Of a stretch of DNA of 64,000 nucleotides, positions 12,680 through 25,035 are shown piece after piece (the stretch's first letter is position 1; the number at the start of each line of letters is the position of its first letter). The notes under the pieces are model-generated. The model worked only from the letters and a program-made list of their open reading frames with translations. It had not been told where the DNA came from and ran no database searches. The DNA comes from Microcebus murinus. Lineage: Eukaryota; Chordata; Mammalia; Primates; Cheirogaleidae. The stretch lies in NCBI RefSeq assembly GCF_040939455.1, contig NC_134106.1, positions 83,397,001 to 83,461,000 on the forward strand, given 5' to 3'. The position numbers were made by a program, and so were the translations under genes.

Positions 12680-13630
12680 CAAGCTGGCTCCTGCTCCCAC
12701 CCCTGCACAGAATGGCTCTTTCTGGAGTCACTGGTGATGGTGTCTGCAGAAGCCAGTGATCACCTTTTGGACCCGTTTCATTTGATCTCAGTGAGGCATG
12801 ATGCAACACTATCCTTCCAGAAACTCTCCCCCACCATGGCTTCCATGCCCTCTTACCCTTCTGCCACTTCCGTCCAAATACCTGCTGTCTCCTCCTTGTT
12901 GACCCAGCGCCCCCTTCGTGTTCCCCACAAGCGGGGCACAGCCAGGGAAATGGTACATGAGGCAATGCAGAGGGGACTCGTCCCCCCCACTGTGCTGTCA
13001 TGCCAGTTCTCAAATTTACAAACCCTCGTGTGCCCTTTTCCCTGGCTCTGCAACTCCCCAAGTCCTGGGCTTTTGTTTCCACCTTCTTGCTTTCATTCCA
13101 CACACAAGCGCATCTGCTTCCAAGAGTCTAACTCTCCCCTGCGCTCATCACCCCCCAGTCACTACCCTGTGATGGTCTCGCACAACCAGATCTGTCTCCA
13201 ACAAGATCTTCCTACTGAGTTTGACTCAAGTCTTACTCTCTGTCTCTGAACATCCTGCAGAATCTCAGCTTCAGTTGGTACCAAATAGGATCAGTATGTC
13301 CTCTTAGCGACTGGCACACTCCCCGCCTACACGATCAAGTTCACAAGCTGTCGGTCCTGGCAGGCCCCTTCCCCTTCCTCACACCCATGGTCACCCACTG
13401 GAAGCTTGTCCATCCACCCCCTAAAACGTTCAGGTCTCTGTTCTCACACCCATTCCGTACTGCAACCTGACCTCCTGCCTGGACTATTCCAGTGGCCCAG
13501 CCACTGCCTCCGGCCTGCAGCCTCCGTCCGCCAGCCCACCCCGCCCGATCCACCAAGAGAGGCCACGTGGCACCGAGTGAGCAAGGAGTCTCTGCGGGCT
13601 GATTGTGCAGACTCCACTCTGAGCTCCACT
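12680..13630 (+). repeat. Possible L2-type LINE sequence
   Basis: CT-rich sequence whose phrases ('gagtcactggtgatggtgtctg', 'cctgcctggactattccag') resemble L2 ORF2-derived sequence. It yields a 230-codon + strand ORF (12557-13249) with no recognisable domain, probably a chance product of low stop density. Moderate to low certainty. Confidence 0.35.
12906..12920 (-). promoter_or_regulatory. Weak CTCF-like motif
   Basis: The minus strand reads CACGAAGGGGGCGCT, with the right half matching the CTCF core (AGGGGGCGCT) but the left half poor. Confidence 0.25.
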
Positions 13631-13635
13631 TCTGC

Positions 13636-13830
13636 CGTCTGCAGGCTTGGGCACGTTCCTCCTCTTCCCTGGGCCTCCCCATGCTCCTAGGTCCGATGGA
13701 GATGACGGGGACATGGACCTCAAAGGGCAGGTGTGAGGGTCGAACAAGTCAACGCATGCCAGGCACTTAGGGCAGCGCCGGCACACGTTAAATGTTTCCT
13801 GTGTTGTCATCATCATCATCGACTTCTGCA
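13636..13830 (+). repeat. MIR SINE
   Basis: MIR order is visible: 'ttgggcacgttcctcctcttccctggg', 'gtgagggtcgaacaagtcaacg', 'gccaggcacttagggcag', 'cacacgttaaatgttt', ending in (atc)n. Nearly full length and diverged. Confidence 0.75.
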
Positions 13831-13879
13831 CCACCAGGGAAATCTTTCTAAAGGATCTTTCCCGCCGTGATCCTGCTCA

Positions 13880-14420
13880 AAACCCCCTTTGGTGCAGGTA
13901 TCCGTACACCCGTGCTCACAGCAGCCTTGCTCACAGTAGCCAAGAGTGAAAACAAGCAGGAGTCCACCGAGAGAGGAGTGGGTAACCAAGACGTGGCACG
14001 TCCACACAGCGGAACGCCATCCAGCCTGTGGGAGGAAGGAAATTCTGGCACCTGCCACAGCATGGGTGAGCCTTGAGGACATTGTGCTAAGTGAGATGAG
14101 CTGGTCACAGAAGGACAAATACTGTGTGATTCCACTTATAGGAGGTTCCTAGAGCCGTCAATTCACAGAGACAGCAAGTAGAATGGGGGGGAGGGCATGG
14201 GCTAGGGGCAGGGGGGTGGGGAGTTATTATTTGATGCTACAGAATTTAGTTTGGGAAGATGTAAAAGTTCTGGAGATGGAGGCTGGTGACGGTGGCACAG
14301 CAACGTGAAGGCACTTAATTCACTGAACTGTGTACTTACGACGCTTAAAAGGGTATATTTTGTTATGTGGCTTTTTTTTTAACCACAATAAGAAAAATTC
14401 AATTAAAAAAAAAAACACTT
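13880..14420 (+). repeat. L1 LINE 3' end (sense)
   Basis: 'gtgagccttgaggacattgtgctaagtgagatgagc...cacagaaggacaaatactgtgtgattccactta' is the C-terminal coding part of L1 ORF2. It is followed by 3' UTR-like text ('cttaattcactgaactgtgtactta') and an A-rich end. Strongly 5'-truncated and broken. Confidence 0.85.
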
Positions 14421-14965
14421 TAGTGTCTTGGCATTGCCTAAACACACAATCAAGAGGCCCTAGCATGTGCCCGTGTCCTCAGGAGTCTGTCTCCACTGGT
14501 CTCTCAGGCTTTGCCCCTCGCTGCTCCCAGAGCTGCAGTCACACTGTGCCACTGTGGTCTCTGGGGCCATGAACTTGGGCAGCACTCAGCTCTGCACGCG
14601 GCCCCCTCGCCCCCGGGCCCCGCCTTTCCAGGAAGCTTGACCCGCCTGCAGCCCCAGGCAGAGCCCGGGCACAGGTACTCACTGTACATTTTCACAGCAG
14701 CTGCAGGTATTGACTGTGCCTGTCTCTCTTACATGACTGAGTTGTCACCTCTGTCGTAGCCCATTTCATGACAGAGAGTAAAAAATCAATGCACAATTGG
14801 CACTTGAGGAAATGAAGAAATGAAGCTTTTCTCAGGACAAGAGCTAAAGCAGGGCAGTCACATTCCTTGGTTTCACCATGCACCTTGGCTGCAGCATAAG
14901 TTGTGGATTATAATTTCTCTAAAGGGCAATCATAATAATTATTCTCCAGTCCCTCTATTTAGACT

Positions 14966-15403
14966 TACCGTGTTTCCCTGAAAATCAGACAGGGTCTTAT
15001 ATTTATTTTTCCTTGAGAAGACACCCTAGGGCATATTTTCAGGGGATGTGTTATATTTTAAAAATACATTTATTCAAATATAGTTAAGTCGTCTTCTTCT
15101 AGAACATCATCATAACTCTCCAAACCCCGAATTCCATGTTGAACTTCTTGCGACTCCATTTCCTTTAGAACCATTGGCCCCAGTCTCTCATGTCAAGCCA
15201 TAGAGCTCTCATGGGGCAGATGAGAAGGGCTGCTCATCTTCTATACTGCTCGGCAACGAAATGCATGGGTTATGCGGATACGCTGTGTAGCCACGCCCAT
15301 CACCGGGTCTTATTTTTGGAAGAGGGCTCATATTGCACAAATGCTTAGAAAACCTGCTAGGGCTTATTTTATGGGTAGGTCTTATTTTGGGGGAAACACG
15401 GTA
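14966..15403. mobile_element. TA-flanked inverted-repeat DNA transposon (Tc1/mariner-superfamily MITE-like element)
   Basis: The left end is TACCGTGTTTCCCTGAAAAT and the right end is its near-complement ('ttgggggaaacacggta'), giving inverted repeats of about 25 bp with roughly four differences. The ends begin and finish with TA, as expected for Tc1/mariner-superfamily insertion at TA. Subterminal motifs of the form '(a)gggtcttat' and 'ctagggc(t)tatttt' recur inside both ends. The minus strand from about 15183 down to 15077 has an open stretch of about 37 codons rich in acidic residues (...ESYDDVLEEDDLT..., then a stop), which looks like the C-terminal tail of a pogo/Tc2-type DDE transposase. 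A TGA sits directly upstream. Total length 438 bp, so not autonomous. The ends resemble a widespread vertebrate family; I cannot give its exact name. Confidence 0.85.
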
Positions 15404-17615
15404 CTTCTGGTCCTAACAGCCGCCTATAGTGTTTCACTGTGAACACTCGGGCAGTGAGGGCGTGCCTGCTGGACTGGCCCAGCTGCTCCCTACTCAGGAA
15501 GATGGGTTTAGATGAAGCTGTCTCAAGAGAAAATTAGCCAAAAGTCACAAGTGCAAGATAATCTGACTTCCTCACTATATATTGTCTCTCCAGAACTAGA
15601 GAAACAATTACAGCCATTACTCTAAATTCAGCTGTAAGCAGGGAAATGGAAGAGCTATTCACCAGAGAATGCTAAATGTCATTTCTTATGTGGTCAGCAT
15701 GCCCTGTGGAGTGCTCGGGCTTTTGTATACCCTTAACACAGCTTAGCACCTAATAACAGGAAGACCCAGGGGCCAAGGATGAACGCTAGGAATTTATATT
15801 TCTTCCTACCCCTGCTAAGTGATAAAAGAGCTAATTTCTCTCTTCTCCAACTCAAATCACTTGTGAAGACAAAAAAGCAAAGCTTTCATACCAGAACCTG
15901 CAAAGCCGAATTGGATGGGCTTCAGGGGAAAAGCCATTTGTGGTTAAAGATTTACTGAGATGTTTGCACGGGATCGCTGGAGTCCTGTCCCCCACGTGAC
16001 ACCAACACTGATGATGAATACTTCTGCAAGGACACTGGGTGTGGCAGAATGAATACAGCCATCCTCACTGTAAATTCAACTTTCATATAATGAACTTTGT
16101 GTTCTGTTGGGCTTTGCTAGACTTTCATAGGTATGTTTCCACACTCCCTATTATTCCTGCTTTGTATGGAGCCTTCCTACTGCTCTGAAGAGAGGGCTTT
16201 CTAACTAAACATTCCCTTTTCTCCTTCCCTTATTAAACCCTGAACAAGCAGCACACAGTGGTCATAAGGTGAATGTACACTTGCCTGGAGCACAGAGACT
16301 ATAATTCTCCAATACTAAACCTGCCAGTGGGAACCACTTAGTGGCCTGAGGAGTCGTGCTTTTCCTATATGGCGGTAAAGACAGTCTCAAATGTCAGTCT
16401 CAAAACCAGAGCTGGACTTCTCCGGTCTTGCCAACAGTCTTTCACTTGGACAAATCCACACATGGCATTGCAGAATACGAAAAATCATTCTCACTGAATT
16501 TTTATTTACAGACAGGGAAATGGGTCATGCATGCACCTGAGAACACACAGCAAGCTGGTGGATACAGCCAAAATAAGACACAGGTTTTCTGCCTCCCGAC
16601 TCTGAACTCCTGATACTATTCCTGCATTTCAGCCACAGTGGCATTTGTGAAAAAGCAAGTCCTGGCCAGGAGCAAGGCCAGATGCTGACATGCAGAGGCC
16701 ACAGGCTGACGGGATCCTCCAGCACCTTATGGCCACATGGGACAAACTTGTTCATCTGTTGATTCAATCATCCCCGTAGGCACAGGTCCCCCAGCCACCT
16801 GCTCTGTCAATCAGGAGGTAGCAAAGCCTGAGTCCGGATCTAGCTGAATCAAGTCTTTGATTCAGCACTAAATGGCAGGAGAAATACCTCCAATCTTGGA
16901 AGAAGGAATGCATAGACTAGTCTGTTTGAGGCCCTCCTCCCAGCAGGTGTGGCGTCGCCCTGCAGCAAGGATGACGAAAGTATCTGCACGTCAATCAGTC
17001 ACAGGGAGCCAGGTCTCACAGCCTGGAGGAGTTTGGAGGTCCCAGGAGGTTCTAGCTCATCTCTGTGCTCATGTATCTCTGAGCTCGAAGTGAACCAAGA
17101 TAAATGAATGTGAGATTTCAACCAATATTTTGTTATTATGCACATTAGATAGCAAGATTTGTTTAAAAACATTAGCGTAAGTAGAACGTAAAGTTTATGA
17201 GTTTTTCTAACGAGAGAGTCAAGAAATGAAGCCAAGTGGTAATTTCTGACGATTCATCTAGATGATAAGAGGCGTGAGGATGTTGTCAGGGAGGAAGTGT
17301 GTGCTCTTAGCTGAGGTCTGATGGAGCCTCTGCATTCAAACTAGACAGATTTCTCAAAAAGCATTTCAGGTGTTAGAAAATCTTCTTGGAATATTAATAA
17401 ATTAAATAGAATTCATTAGGGGTTATCTTCTTATCACATAAGAACTTTTCCTGATTTGTGTTATAGACAAAGCAGGAAAGAATTTTATAAAAGGTATTTT
17501 TTAGCTGCAAGTTGTATTTCGTTAAGCAAGTGTATAGGGTGTCATTTTTGCAAATGCTGATGAATATGGCTAATTTTTCAATTTTTTTCTAACATGCATA
17601 AAATGCATTTTATTC
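15404..17615. other. Unannotated, unique-looking intergenic sequence
   Basis: Neither genes nor clear repeats. Moderate GC, few homopolymers and no repeat words at 15500-16350, so it is a reasonable place to look for conserved non-coding elements. Confidence 0.35.
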
Positions 17616-17619
17616 CAAT

Positions 17620-18440
17620 TTGAAGTAAATAAAACTGCTATGAACATCTGTGTACATGTTTTGGGGGGAGCATAGGTCTTCATTTCTCTGGAATAAATGC
17701 CCAAGAGTACATGGCTGGGTCATGGGGTGGTTGCATGTTTAGTTTTGTAAGAAACTGTCAAACTGTTTCCCAAATTGGCTGTGCCAGTTTACATTCCTAC
17801 CAGCAGTGTATGAGTGATCTAGTTTCACAGCATCCTCGCCAGCATTTAGTGTCATCACTATTTTTCATTTTAGCCACTCTGACAGGGTGTTGTGGTATCT
17901 TATTGTGGTTCTCATTTGCATTTCCCTCGTGGGGAATGATGCTCCACATCTCCCCCGTGTGCTCGTTGGCCATCTGTGTAACCGCCTTGGTGAAGATGTG
18001 ACATGTCTCTGTCCATGACTTTTGCCTGTTCTCTAATTGGATTGTTTGGGGTTTTTTTTACTATTGAGTTTTGAAAGTTTTTTTTATATATTCTTGACAC
18101 TGGTCCTTTATCAGAGATGGGACTTGCAAATACTTCCTCCCACTCTGCAGCTTGTCTTTCCATTCTCTTAACAAGGTCTCTCGCAGAGCAAAAGTTTTTA
18201 ATTTCAAAGAGGTTGATGTTCTCTTTTATGGATTGTGTTTTTGCTTTCAAGTCTAAGAATTCCACCTCCTTGCCCTAGGTCCAGAACATATTCTCCTATT
18301 TTTTTTTTTTATTAAAAGTTTTATAGTTTGACATTTTGCATTTTTAAAAGCCTGTGATACATTTTCAGTTAATTTTAGTCGTACAAGGTGTGATGTTTAA
18401 GTCACGGTGTATTTATCTATGAGCACACCAATTACCTGAT
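17620..18440 (-). repeat. L1 LINE ORF2 end (antisense)
   Basis: Classic antisense L1: 'aactgctatgaacatctgtgtaca', 'tgtcaaactgtttcccaaattggctg', 'ttacattcctaccagcagtgta', 'gcatttccctcgtggggaatgatg', 'tcttgacactggtcctttatcag', 'cttttatggattgtg'. It codes for the ORF2 C-terminal region on the minus strand; a 117-codon piece (17912-18265) survives as a broken remnant. Confidence 0.9.
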
Positions 18441-18554
18441 TCCCAATTTCTAAATACTGCTCTTTATTTAAAAGGAATCCAGGCTCCTTGGAGAAATGGC
18501 AGATTTGTCTAGGGCAGGGAATATACAAAGTGAACTTGGGTCTTCTGTGCTAGC

Positions 18555-19495
18555 GTCTTAGAAAGTTAACCACACACTTATCATATGACCCAGAAATCCC
18601 ATACCTGGGTTTTCACCCAAGAGAAATAAAAATTATGTCCACATAAAGACTTGTTTGTATGCAAACTTCACAGCAGCTTTATTTTCTCTAACTCCAAACT
18701 GGAAGCAACTCAAATGTCCATCAACAGGTGAACAGACAGACAAATCTGGCATATGTCAGAGCTCAGTGCTACCCGGAAATAATAAGGAACCCACCACAGA
18801 CACACACACTCAGCAGTGTGGACGCATCATGTCAAAAATATTATGCCAAGTGAAAAAAATCACAGTTGCAAAAGAACACGTACTATATGGTTTCACCACA
18901 AATGTTGAGACAGACAAAACTAACCAAGAGTGGTGAAAGCAAATGGTGGTGCCAGCGTGGGGAACTCACCAGACAGGGGAACAAGAAAACTTGGTAGGAT
19001 GATGGAAATCCTGTGTCTTGGCAGTGGGGGTGGTCATGCTGCTGCCTCCACAGTTAGAATGGGTGCACTTTATTTTTTGTGAATAATATAATATTGTAGT
19101 TAAATTGATTTAATTAAAAAAGACTAAAGGGGGGAATCAAAAGGACACAGAAGCCAGCTTGAAGAGCTTCCTTTAATCAAACAGGGACAACTGGAACATC
19201 CAAAAGAATGATGACCTTGAAGTAAGAATAAACAAACATGCAGGGGACCCTAAGGATGAGTGACAGAGATGGAGAGCCAAGCTTGTCTTTATTTAGGCAT
19301 CCATATCTAGGAATTATATATGGAGAGAGAAGCAGGAGATGATTATGGTGAAGTCGGGAGTTGTGGGTAAGGATTTGGAGTGCTGGTCATGTTCTATTTC
19401 TTGAGTAGGTAGTGAGTATATCTGGCGTTCATTTTAGAATTATTTGTTAATGTGCACACATCTGTATGTATATTATTATTTCACAATAGAAAGTT
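18555..19495 (+). repeat. L1 LINE 3' end (sense)
   Basis: 'catatgacccagaaatcccatacctgggt', 'aactggaagcaactcaaatgtccatcaacagg' and 'ttatgccaagtgaaaaaaatcac' are the end of L1 ORF2 in sense. The 19340-19495 part ('gctggtcatgttctatttcttgag', 'cacaatagaaagtt') is L1M 3' UTR. It lies next to an antisense L1 (17620-18440), so two separate insertions are likely. Confidence 0.85.
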
Positions 19496-19500
19496 CACAC

Positions 19501-19790
19501 GGCTGGGTACAGTGGCTCATGCCTGTAATCCTAGCACTCTAGGAGGCCAAGGCAGGAGGACTGCTTGAGCTCAGGAGTTCCAGACCAGCCTGAGCAAGAG
19601 CCAGACCCCATATCTACTAAAAATAGAAAAATTACTCAGGCGTGGGGGCACACGCCTATAGTCCCAGTTACTCAGGAGGCTGAGGCAGGCGGGTCACTTG
19701 GGCTCAGGAGTTTGAAATTGAGCTATGGTGACGCCACTACACTCCAGCCTGGGCTACACAGTGAGACTCTGTATTTAAAAAAAAAAAAAA
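19501..19790 (+). mobile_element. Alu SINE (full length)
   Basis: Starts 'ggctgggtacagtggctcatgcctg', has both arms and ends in poly(A). The 11-bp flanks aaagttcacac (19490-19500) and aaagtacacac (19791-19801) are the target-site duplication with one change. It lacks the extended AT linker seen in other Alus here, so it is another subfamily. It inserted at the 3' end of the L1. Confidence 0.95.
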
Positions 19791-19801
19791 AAAGTACACA
19801 C

Positions 19802-21455
19802 TGTGTTCAGAGAAGAAGCAAAAATCCAAGTGGCCCATTTAAAAAATACTATTTCAATCCGTTGATTCCATCTAAGCACCTGTTACATTTGACAAGGGGA
19901 GATGTATGTGTAATTAAAAATAGAACTAATTCTTGCATAAATGTTATCAAGAAAGCCATTTTTAAAACTACAGATAGGCCTCTTAGAGAACCCAAAATGA
20001 GACAGAAGAGAAATGGCTTTATAATAAACGATCTCTCCTCCTTTTAGAAGTCTTTAAAAATTCCTCAAGCTATAAAATGTCTACTCTTTTCTAAAAATGG
20101 AAAGAAGAAACGAAATGGAAAGTCTCCTCCTTAATTTGAATTAACACCCAGCTAACTTCAGGACTTAAGTGGGTTGCTTTCTCAAGCTCCCTCTGGAAGT
20201 ATTAATTAAATGATCCAAAGAAATTTGATTTTCATGAAAAAGAAATTTGATGAGGACCTTGAGGAGAACTGATTGGAGGCTAATGTGTTCAGAGGTTGGC
20301 ATCAGGGGCTCCGGCAGCGACTGCTCGGGGCTTGATGAGCTCGTGTGTTTCACGTTCTTTCTTCCCTCCACCATCTCTGCACTCCCCTCTCATCGCCTTG
20401 CTAATAAAAGGCCAGATGATAAAAACTGAAAATAACAGGCAGATTCCATCTCTCCAAGCTCAATCTTGAGTGAAAACCTTTTCATCTCCAGAGGTTTATT
20501 TTGCCCTCTTCTTCTTCATTTTAACACATTTATTCTGCTTTGCCCAGAAAATTATTTTGGTCTCATGACAACTCTTATTTATTCATTCTCGTGGATAAAA
20601 GCAGAAGCCTGGATAATGCAAAATGATACAAACCCAGAAACCTTTATATTTGACTTTCAAATGTGGACTTGTACTTACATTTGATTATGCATTATGTTTA
20701 ATATTCTGGGGATTCAATTCGGACAGAATAACCGAACCACAGGATAAGAATCTACTCAGAAAAAGTCTGAGATACTATCCTGGCTTCTGAACCCCACTCC
20801 TTAGTCCACACCCAGCCCCAGAGCACAGGCTACCTGACCATGTCACCAGCACAGACTAAAGCCCTCCAAGCCCACCAGCTTCCTGCCCCCTTCCCTGAGG
20901 CGAGAGAAGCCAGTGCTTCCCAGGGCATCCTGGGTGCTCTGTGCACCCCAAATCCTGCTCCTCCTCCAAGCATCGTATGTGCTGCTGATGTCTGGGAAGG
21001 GAGCTTCCCCTGCAAGAAGATTGCTTCTTGTGGGTGCAGAGATCGCCTTTCTAGTCTTTCCTTCCTGGCCAACCCTGAGTGTCAATTGTCAGGGGAATAG
21101 ATTACACACGAGGAGATGGGCACCGGGAGAGCCACTCTTGAGTCTTTCCACCACCACAACTGCGTGTATAGCCAATCTGTCCGACAGAGTGGGCAAATCG
21201 GGTGAAACAAATGGAGGAACGAGCAAGCCAGCTGTTCTGAAGCTGCCTGCCAGAGTTCACGTCTCTGGGTCTCCCCTCCTGACCACATGGCACCCCTCCT
21301 GTGACGTGCTAGCTTACAGGAAGGATAACCCAGGATCCACGTGCAGACACCCCCACAGACCTTCCCAGCTTCCTCCCACCTCCTGGGCCTCCCCTTATAA
21401 AAGCTGCCAAGCCTGTGACTCACTTCCCCAGCTTTTTTGGTAACAAGAGGTTCTG
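19802..21455. other. Unannotated intergenic sequence
   Basis: AT-rich to 20750, then GC-richer to 21440. No gene or repeat recognised. ORFs at 20840-21443 on both strands share no known domain. Confidence 0.35.
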
Positions 21456-21458
21456 TTG

Positions 21459-21460
<2 letters not shown>

Positions 21461-21488
<28 letters not shown>
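21461..21488. repeat. Poly(T) tract, 28 bases
   Basis: Uninterrupted T28. No SINE body follows it, so it is a bare homopolymer or the tail of a lost element. Confidence 0.95.
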
Positions 21489-21489
<1 letters not shown>

Positions 21490-21593
21490 GCACTGGGAGA
21501 GAACTAAAGGATACTGGCGGGAAAGTAGCATGATCTGATGTGTACTGCGGATGGCTCAAATTCTACCCCCTGGAACTAAAGTACGAGGGGGAA

Positions 21594-21808
21594 AGAAGAA
21601 AGGAAGGAAGGAAGGAAGGAAGGAAGGAAGGAAGGAAGGAAGGGAGGGAGGGAGGAAGAAGGGAGAGGGAGGAGGGGAAGGAAGGAAGGGAGGGAGGGCG
21701 GAAGGGGAAAAAGGAAGGAAGGAAGGAAGGAAGGAAGGAAGGAAGGAAGGAAGGAAGGAAGGAAGGAAGGAAGGAAGGAAGGAAGGAAGGAAGGGAGGGA
21801 GGGAGGGA
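21594..21808. repeat. (GGAA)n polypurine microsatellite
   Basis: About 215 bp of almost pure purine. The segment 21713-21792 is about 20 uninterrupted GGAA units, and the flanks are mixed GGAA/GGGA. It produces artificial Lys-Glu-Gly-Arg or Pro-Ser-Phe-Leu repeat ORFs on both strands that should not be annotated as genes. Confidence 0.97.
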
Positions 21809-21809
21809 T

Positions 21810-22775
21810 TCTGTAGTTCAAGAGGCTCTACCCAAGGGATAGAGACAAAACCCTCCCCCAGTGTGGTTTCCTTCAAAGACAACTAGAAGTTTCTGGTGAG
21901 GGTGGGGCATCCTCACATCTGGATCCTGCCCCTCCCTGTCACCCACACTTCCTCTTCCCAACTCCAGAGGGCGCCCCTGGGTCCTCTCAGTGGGACATCT
22001 TGTGTCCTCAGCACACTGTGCTCAGGACTCTACACGTGGCTCCGGATGTGCAAAGGAATGCTTTCGAAACATGAAGAAAATAATTTAAAAAAACAAACAA
22101 AAAAAAAAACTTGTCTTTCTCACTCCAGACAGGTTTATAAGAATACAGTCCTGCCATGGACCTAAAATAGCTTGTTAGTCATGCAAACGTGAGCAGCATT
22201 GCTTTTTCTAGGCATCTGCAGCTTCCCTCTCAAGCTCTGACTGCCGCCGATTATGCGAGGGGAGCCCACATCACCTACAAGAAAGGAAAACACGGCAGTT
22301 TCATGTCACCAAAACATTACGTCTGCAATCTTCAGAAAGATCACTCAGGCTGCGGCACAGGGTGTGAATTAAACATGGGCCAGACAGAGACAGCGAGACC
22401 ACTGGCGCAGAGCCCCAGAGAAGGGTTGTGGCGAATTTAACTAAGGCGGGAGCAGTGGAATGGGAAAGAGACAAAGAAATACGTAGATGTTCACATTAAG
22501 ATATTAAGGCTTCCCCCTCAGTTGTCTGCTCCCTGGGGGAGAGAGCTTTTCCACCGAGTGATGGAGCAGGTGCAGCAGGGATGGCCGCACTGTGAGGGCC
22601 CTGGACCAAAAGGGAAGAAGTATCAGTCTCCATGGGGCTAGGCCTGCACCTGAGGGAACAGGTGCGGGAACAGGGAACAGATGAGGGAACAGGTGACAGG
22701 CTGGCTTGGAGTCCCAGGCTGAGTTTTCCAGAAGCAGATGCTAAGGAGCTTGAGGCACAAGATGCTCACTGGCGA
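21810..22775. other. Unannotated intergenic sequence
   Basis: No gene. 'ccagagggcgccc' at 21965 is a partial CTCF-like word. No repeat family recognised. Confidence 0.35.
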
Positions 22776-22779
22776 CTTT

Positions 22780-23160
22780 AACAGGATGAATTGTGTCCCC
22801 CAACATTCATGTATTGAAGCCCCAACCCCAGTACCTCAGAATGTGACTGTGTTTGGAAACAGGGTCTTTGAAGAAGTCATTAAGGATAAATGAGGTCATT
22901 AGGATGGGTCCTCATCCAAGATGACTGGTGGTCTTAAGAGGGGATTAGAAGCAGACACACAAAGAGGAGACAGCACGTGAGGACAAAGAGAGAAGATGGC
23001 CCTCTACAAGCCCAGGAGAGGCCTCGGGAGAGACTGAGGTGCTGACCCCTTGATCTTGGACTTCCAGCCTCCAGAGCTGTGAGAAGATAGAAGCCTGTTG
23101 GCTAAGCCACCCAGTCTGTGATGCCCTGTTACATAGCCCAAGCGGACTGATACAGAGGCC
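22780..23160 (+). repeat. MLT1/MaLR-type LTR
   Basis: 'tgaattgtgtcccccaacattcatgtattgaagcc', 'tttggaaacagggtctttgaag', 'tcttggacttccagcctccagagctgtgag' and 'taagccacccagtctgtg...cccaagcggactgatacaga' follow the order of MaLR LTRs, close to full length. Solitary, with no internal region beside it. Confidence 0.8.
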
Positions 23161-23164
23161 AATG

Positions 23165-24270
23165 CCTGGGAAGGGGACGGGCAGAGGGAGGGTTGGGCAG
23201 ACAGGGAAGTCGAAGGCGATGTAAGTCCCACAAAGCTGGAGCCAATCTGGCAGGCCATGGAGAGGGAACAGCTCCCAGAACCACAAAACAGCTGTGCCTC
23301 CCTCCCCTCCCTCACGCTGTCACCAGACATGGGCTGCCCTTGCATGAGCACAGCCTCGGGCAAGGCAGTGCCCTGCAGCTGGGGGGGACCCTCAAGGAGC
23401 TGACTAGTAGTGGCCGCCTGTGGCCCACGCTGCCTCCGCTGAGCAGAGGTGCTGCTGTGGAGGGAGCGGCACATCTGTGTGTCCGTCACAGTCCGCCCCC
23501 TGCCCTGCTCGGATACCTGCAGGTCCTCCCAGAGCCGGGGGTACCTCGCTCCTTGAGACGAAACTCATCTGTGATACAACCAGTGGGTCTCACAGGAGTG
23601 GACTCACTCCATACTTACTTTGGTGTAAAACAGGTCCCCTAGTCTGATGCTTTGTGGGATCTGTTATTTAAAATGCAGGTTTTCTTATTATTCAGGTATG
23701 GTGAGGCCAACAGGTGAGGGGACAACTGCCATGGAAAAGATAGCTTATGACAGTTCCCCAGAGGGGCGCACACGTCACAGTGGGTGGGAGGGCCCGTGGG
23801 AAGCACGAGAGTGGGTCAGGAGCAGAGGGAGTGGTGGGGAGCAGAGGCGAGAGCCTTTACTAGGGTTCCCACAGGAAGGAACTGGTGAGGCAGTGTAAGT
23901 GAGTTTAGGAGCGGCTCATTTGAATGATTTCAGCAGGCTCTGGGGTGTAGGGGCTGCCTCTTGTGGCGATTCCAGCCGGGCAATACTGGCCCAGAGGGCG
24001 AGAGCTCCACAGAGGAGGTGGTCACGGTGTGGGCTCTGGACTGGTGCGTGTGAAAGGCACTCTCACAGGTAGGCCATCTGCTATCTGTAGGAAGTGGCTA
24101 GCCCTAAGAGGGGCAGTTTCCCGAGGGTCAGCGAGGGGACGATAAAACGTCAGAATAAAAAGACGTGCTTAGTACAGGGGTGCATGCCAGTGACTCAAAC
24201 ATTATATAAGCCCTTGGAAGGTGGTGTTGAGGCCATAAGAAGAAGAATGGCAAATCTATATCCAGAGCGA
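23165..24270. other. Unannotated GC-richer intergenic sequence
   Basis: No recognised repeat or gene. An ORF at 23193-23642 (149 codons) has no domain and no splice context. Confidence 0.35.
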
Positions 24271-24276
24271 GTATTC

Positions 24277-24354
24277 TTCTTATGAATATAAATCATTGGC
24301 CTTTCCAGAAAGAATTATAATAAGTCCAATGTAATCATCATGCTACTAAGTGAC
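24277..24354 (+). repeat. 78-bp duplicated segment, copy 1
   Basis: Identical to 25036-25113 except for one base (gaatata here, gaacata there). The two copies are 759 bases apart in the same orientation and enclose an Alu and an AT microsatellite. Confidence 0.95.
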
Positions 24355-24388
24355 CAATTGGACTCTCTGAAGAGTGGGGCCATATTGA

Positions 24389-24740
<352 letters not shown>

Positions 24741-24976
24741 TAAAGACATTTTTGGTTGTCATGAGTGGGAGGGTGCTCATGGCATCTAGTTAGTTGAGAC
24801 CAAAGATGCTGCTAAACATCCCACAATGCACAGGACACTCTCCCACAACAAAGAATTATATGGCCCCAAATATAAATAATATCGATAATGTAGTGCCTCT
24901 TCCATGGCAGATACAATCTTGTGGATAATAATGTGTTTTACAATTATCTCCGCCCACGAGACTTTACCCCAGACCT

Positions 24977-24980
<4 letters not shown>

Positions 24981-25034
<54 letters not shown>
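24981..25034. repeat. (AT)n microsatellite
   Basis: Uninterrupted AT repeat of 46 bases plus a short (GTATAT) tail. It directly precedes copy 2 of the 78-bp duplication. Confidence 0.97.
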
Positions 25035-25035
25035 G

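Noticed and set aside
12557..13249. 230-codon + strand ORF
   Set aside because: CT-rich, L2-like sequence with shadow ORFs on the other strand. No recognisable domain or splice sites.
17912..18265. 117-codon minus-strand ORF
   Set aside because: It is a decayed piece of L1 ORF2, not a host gene.
21540..21886. 100-111 codon ORFs of Lys-Glu-Gly-Arg or Pro-Ser-Phe-Leu repeats
   Set aside because: They are the direct readout of the GGAA microsatellite on each strand.
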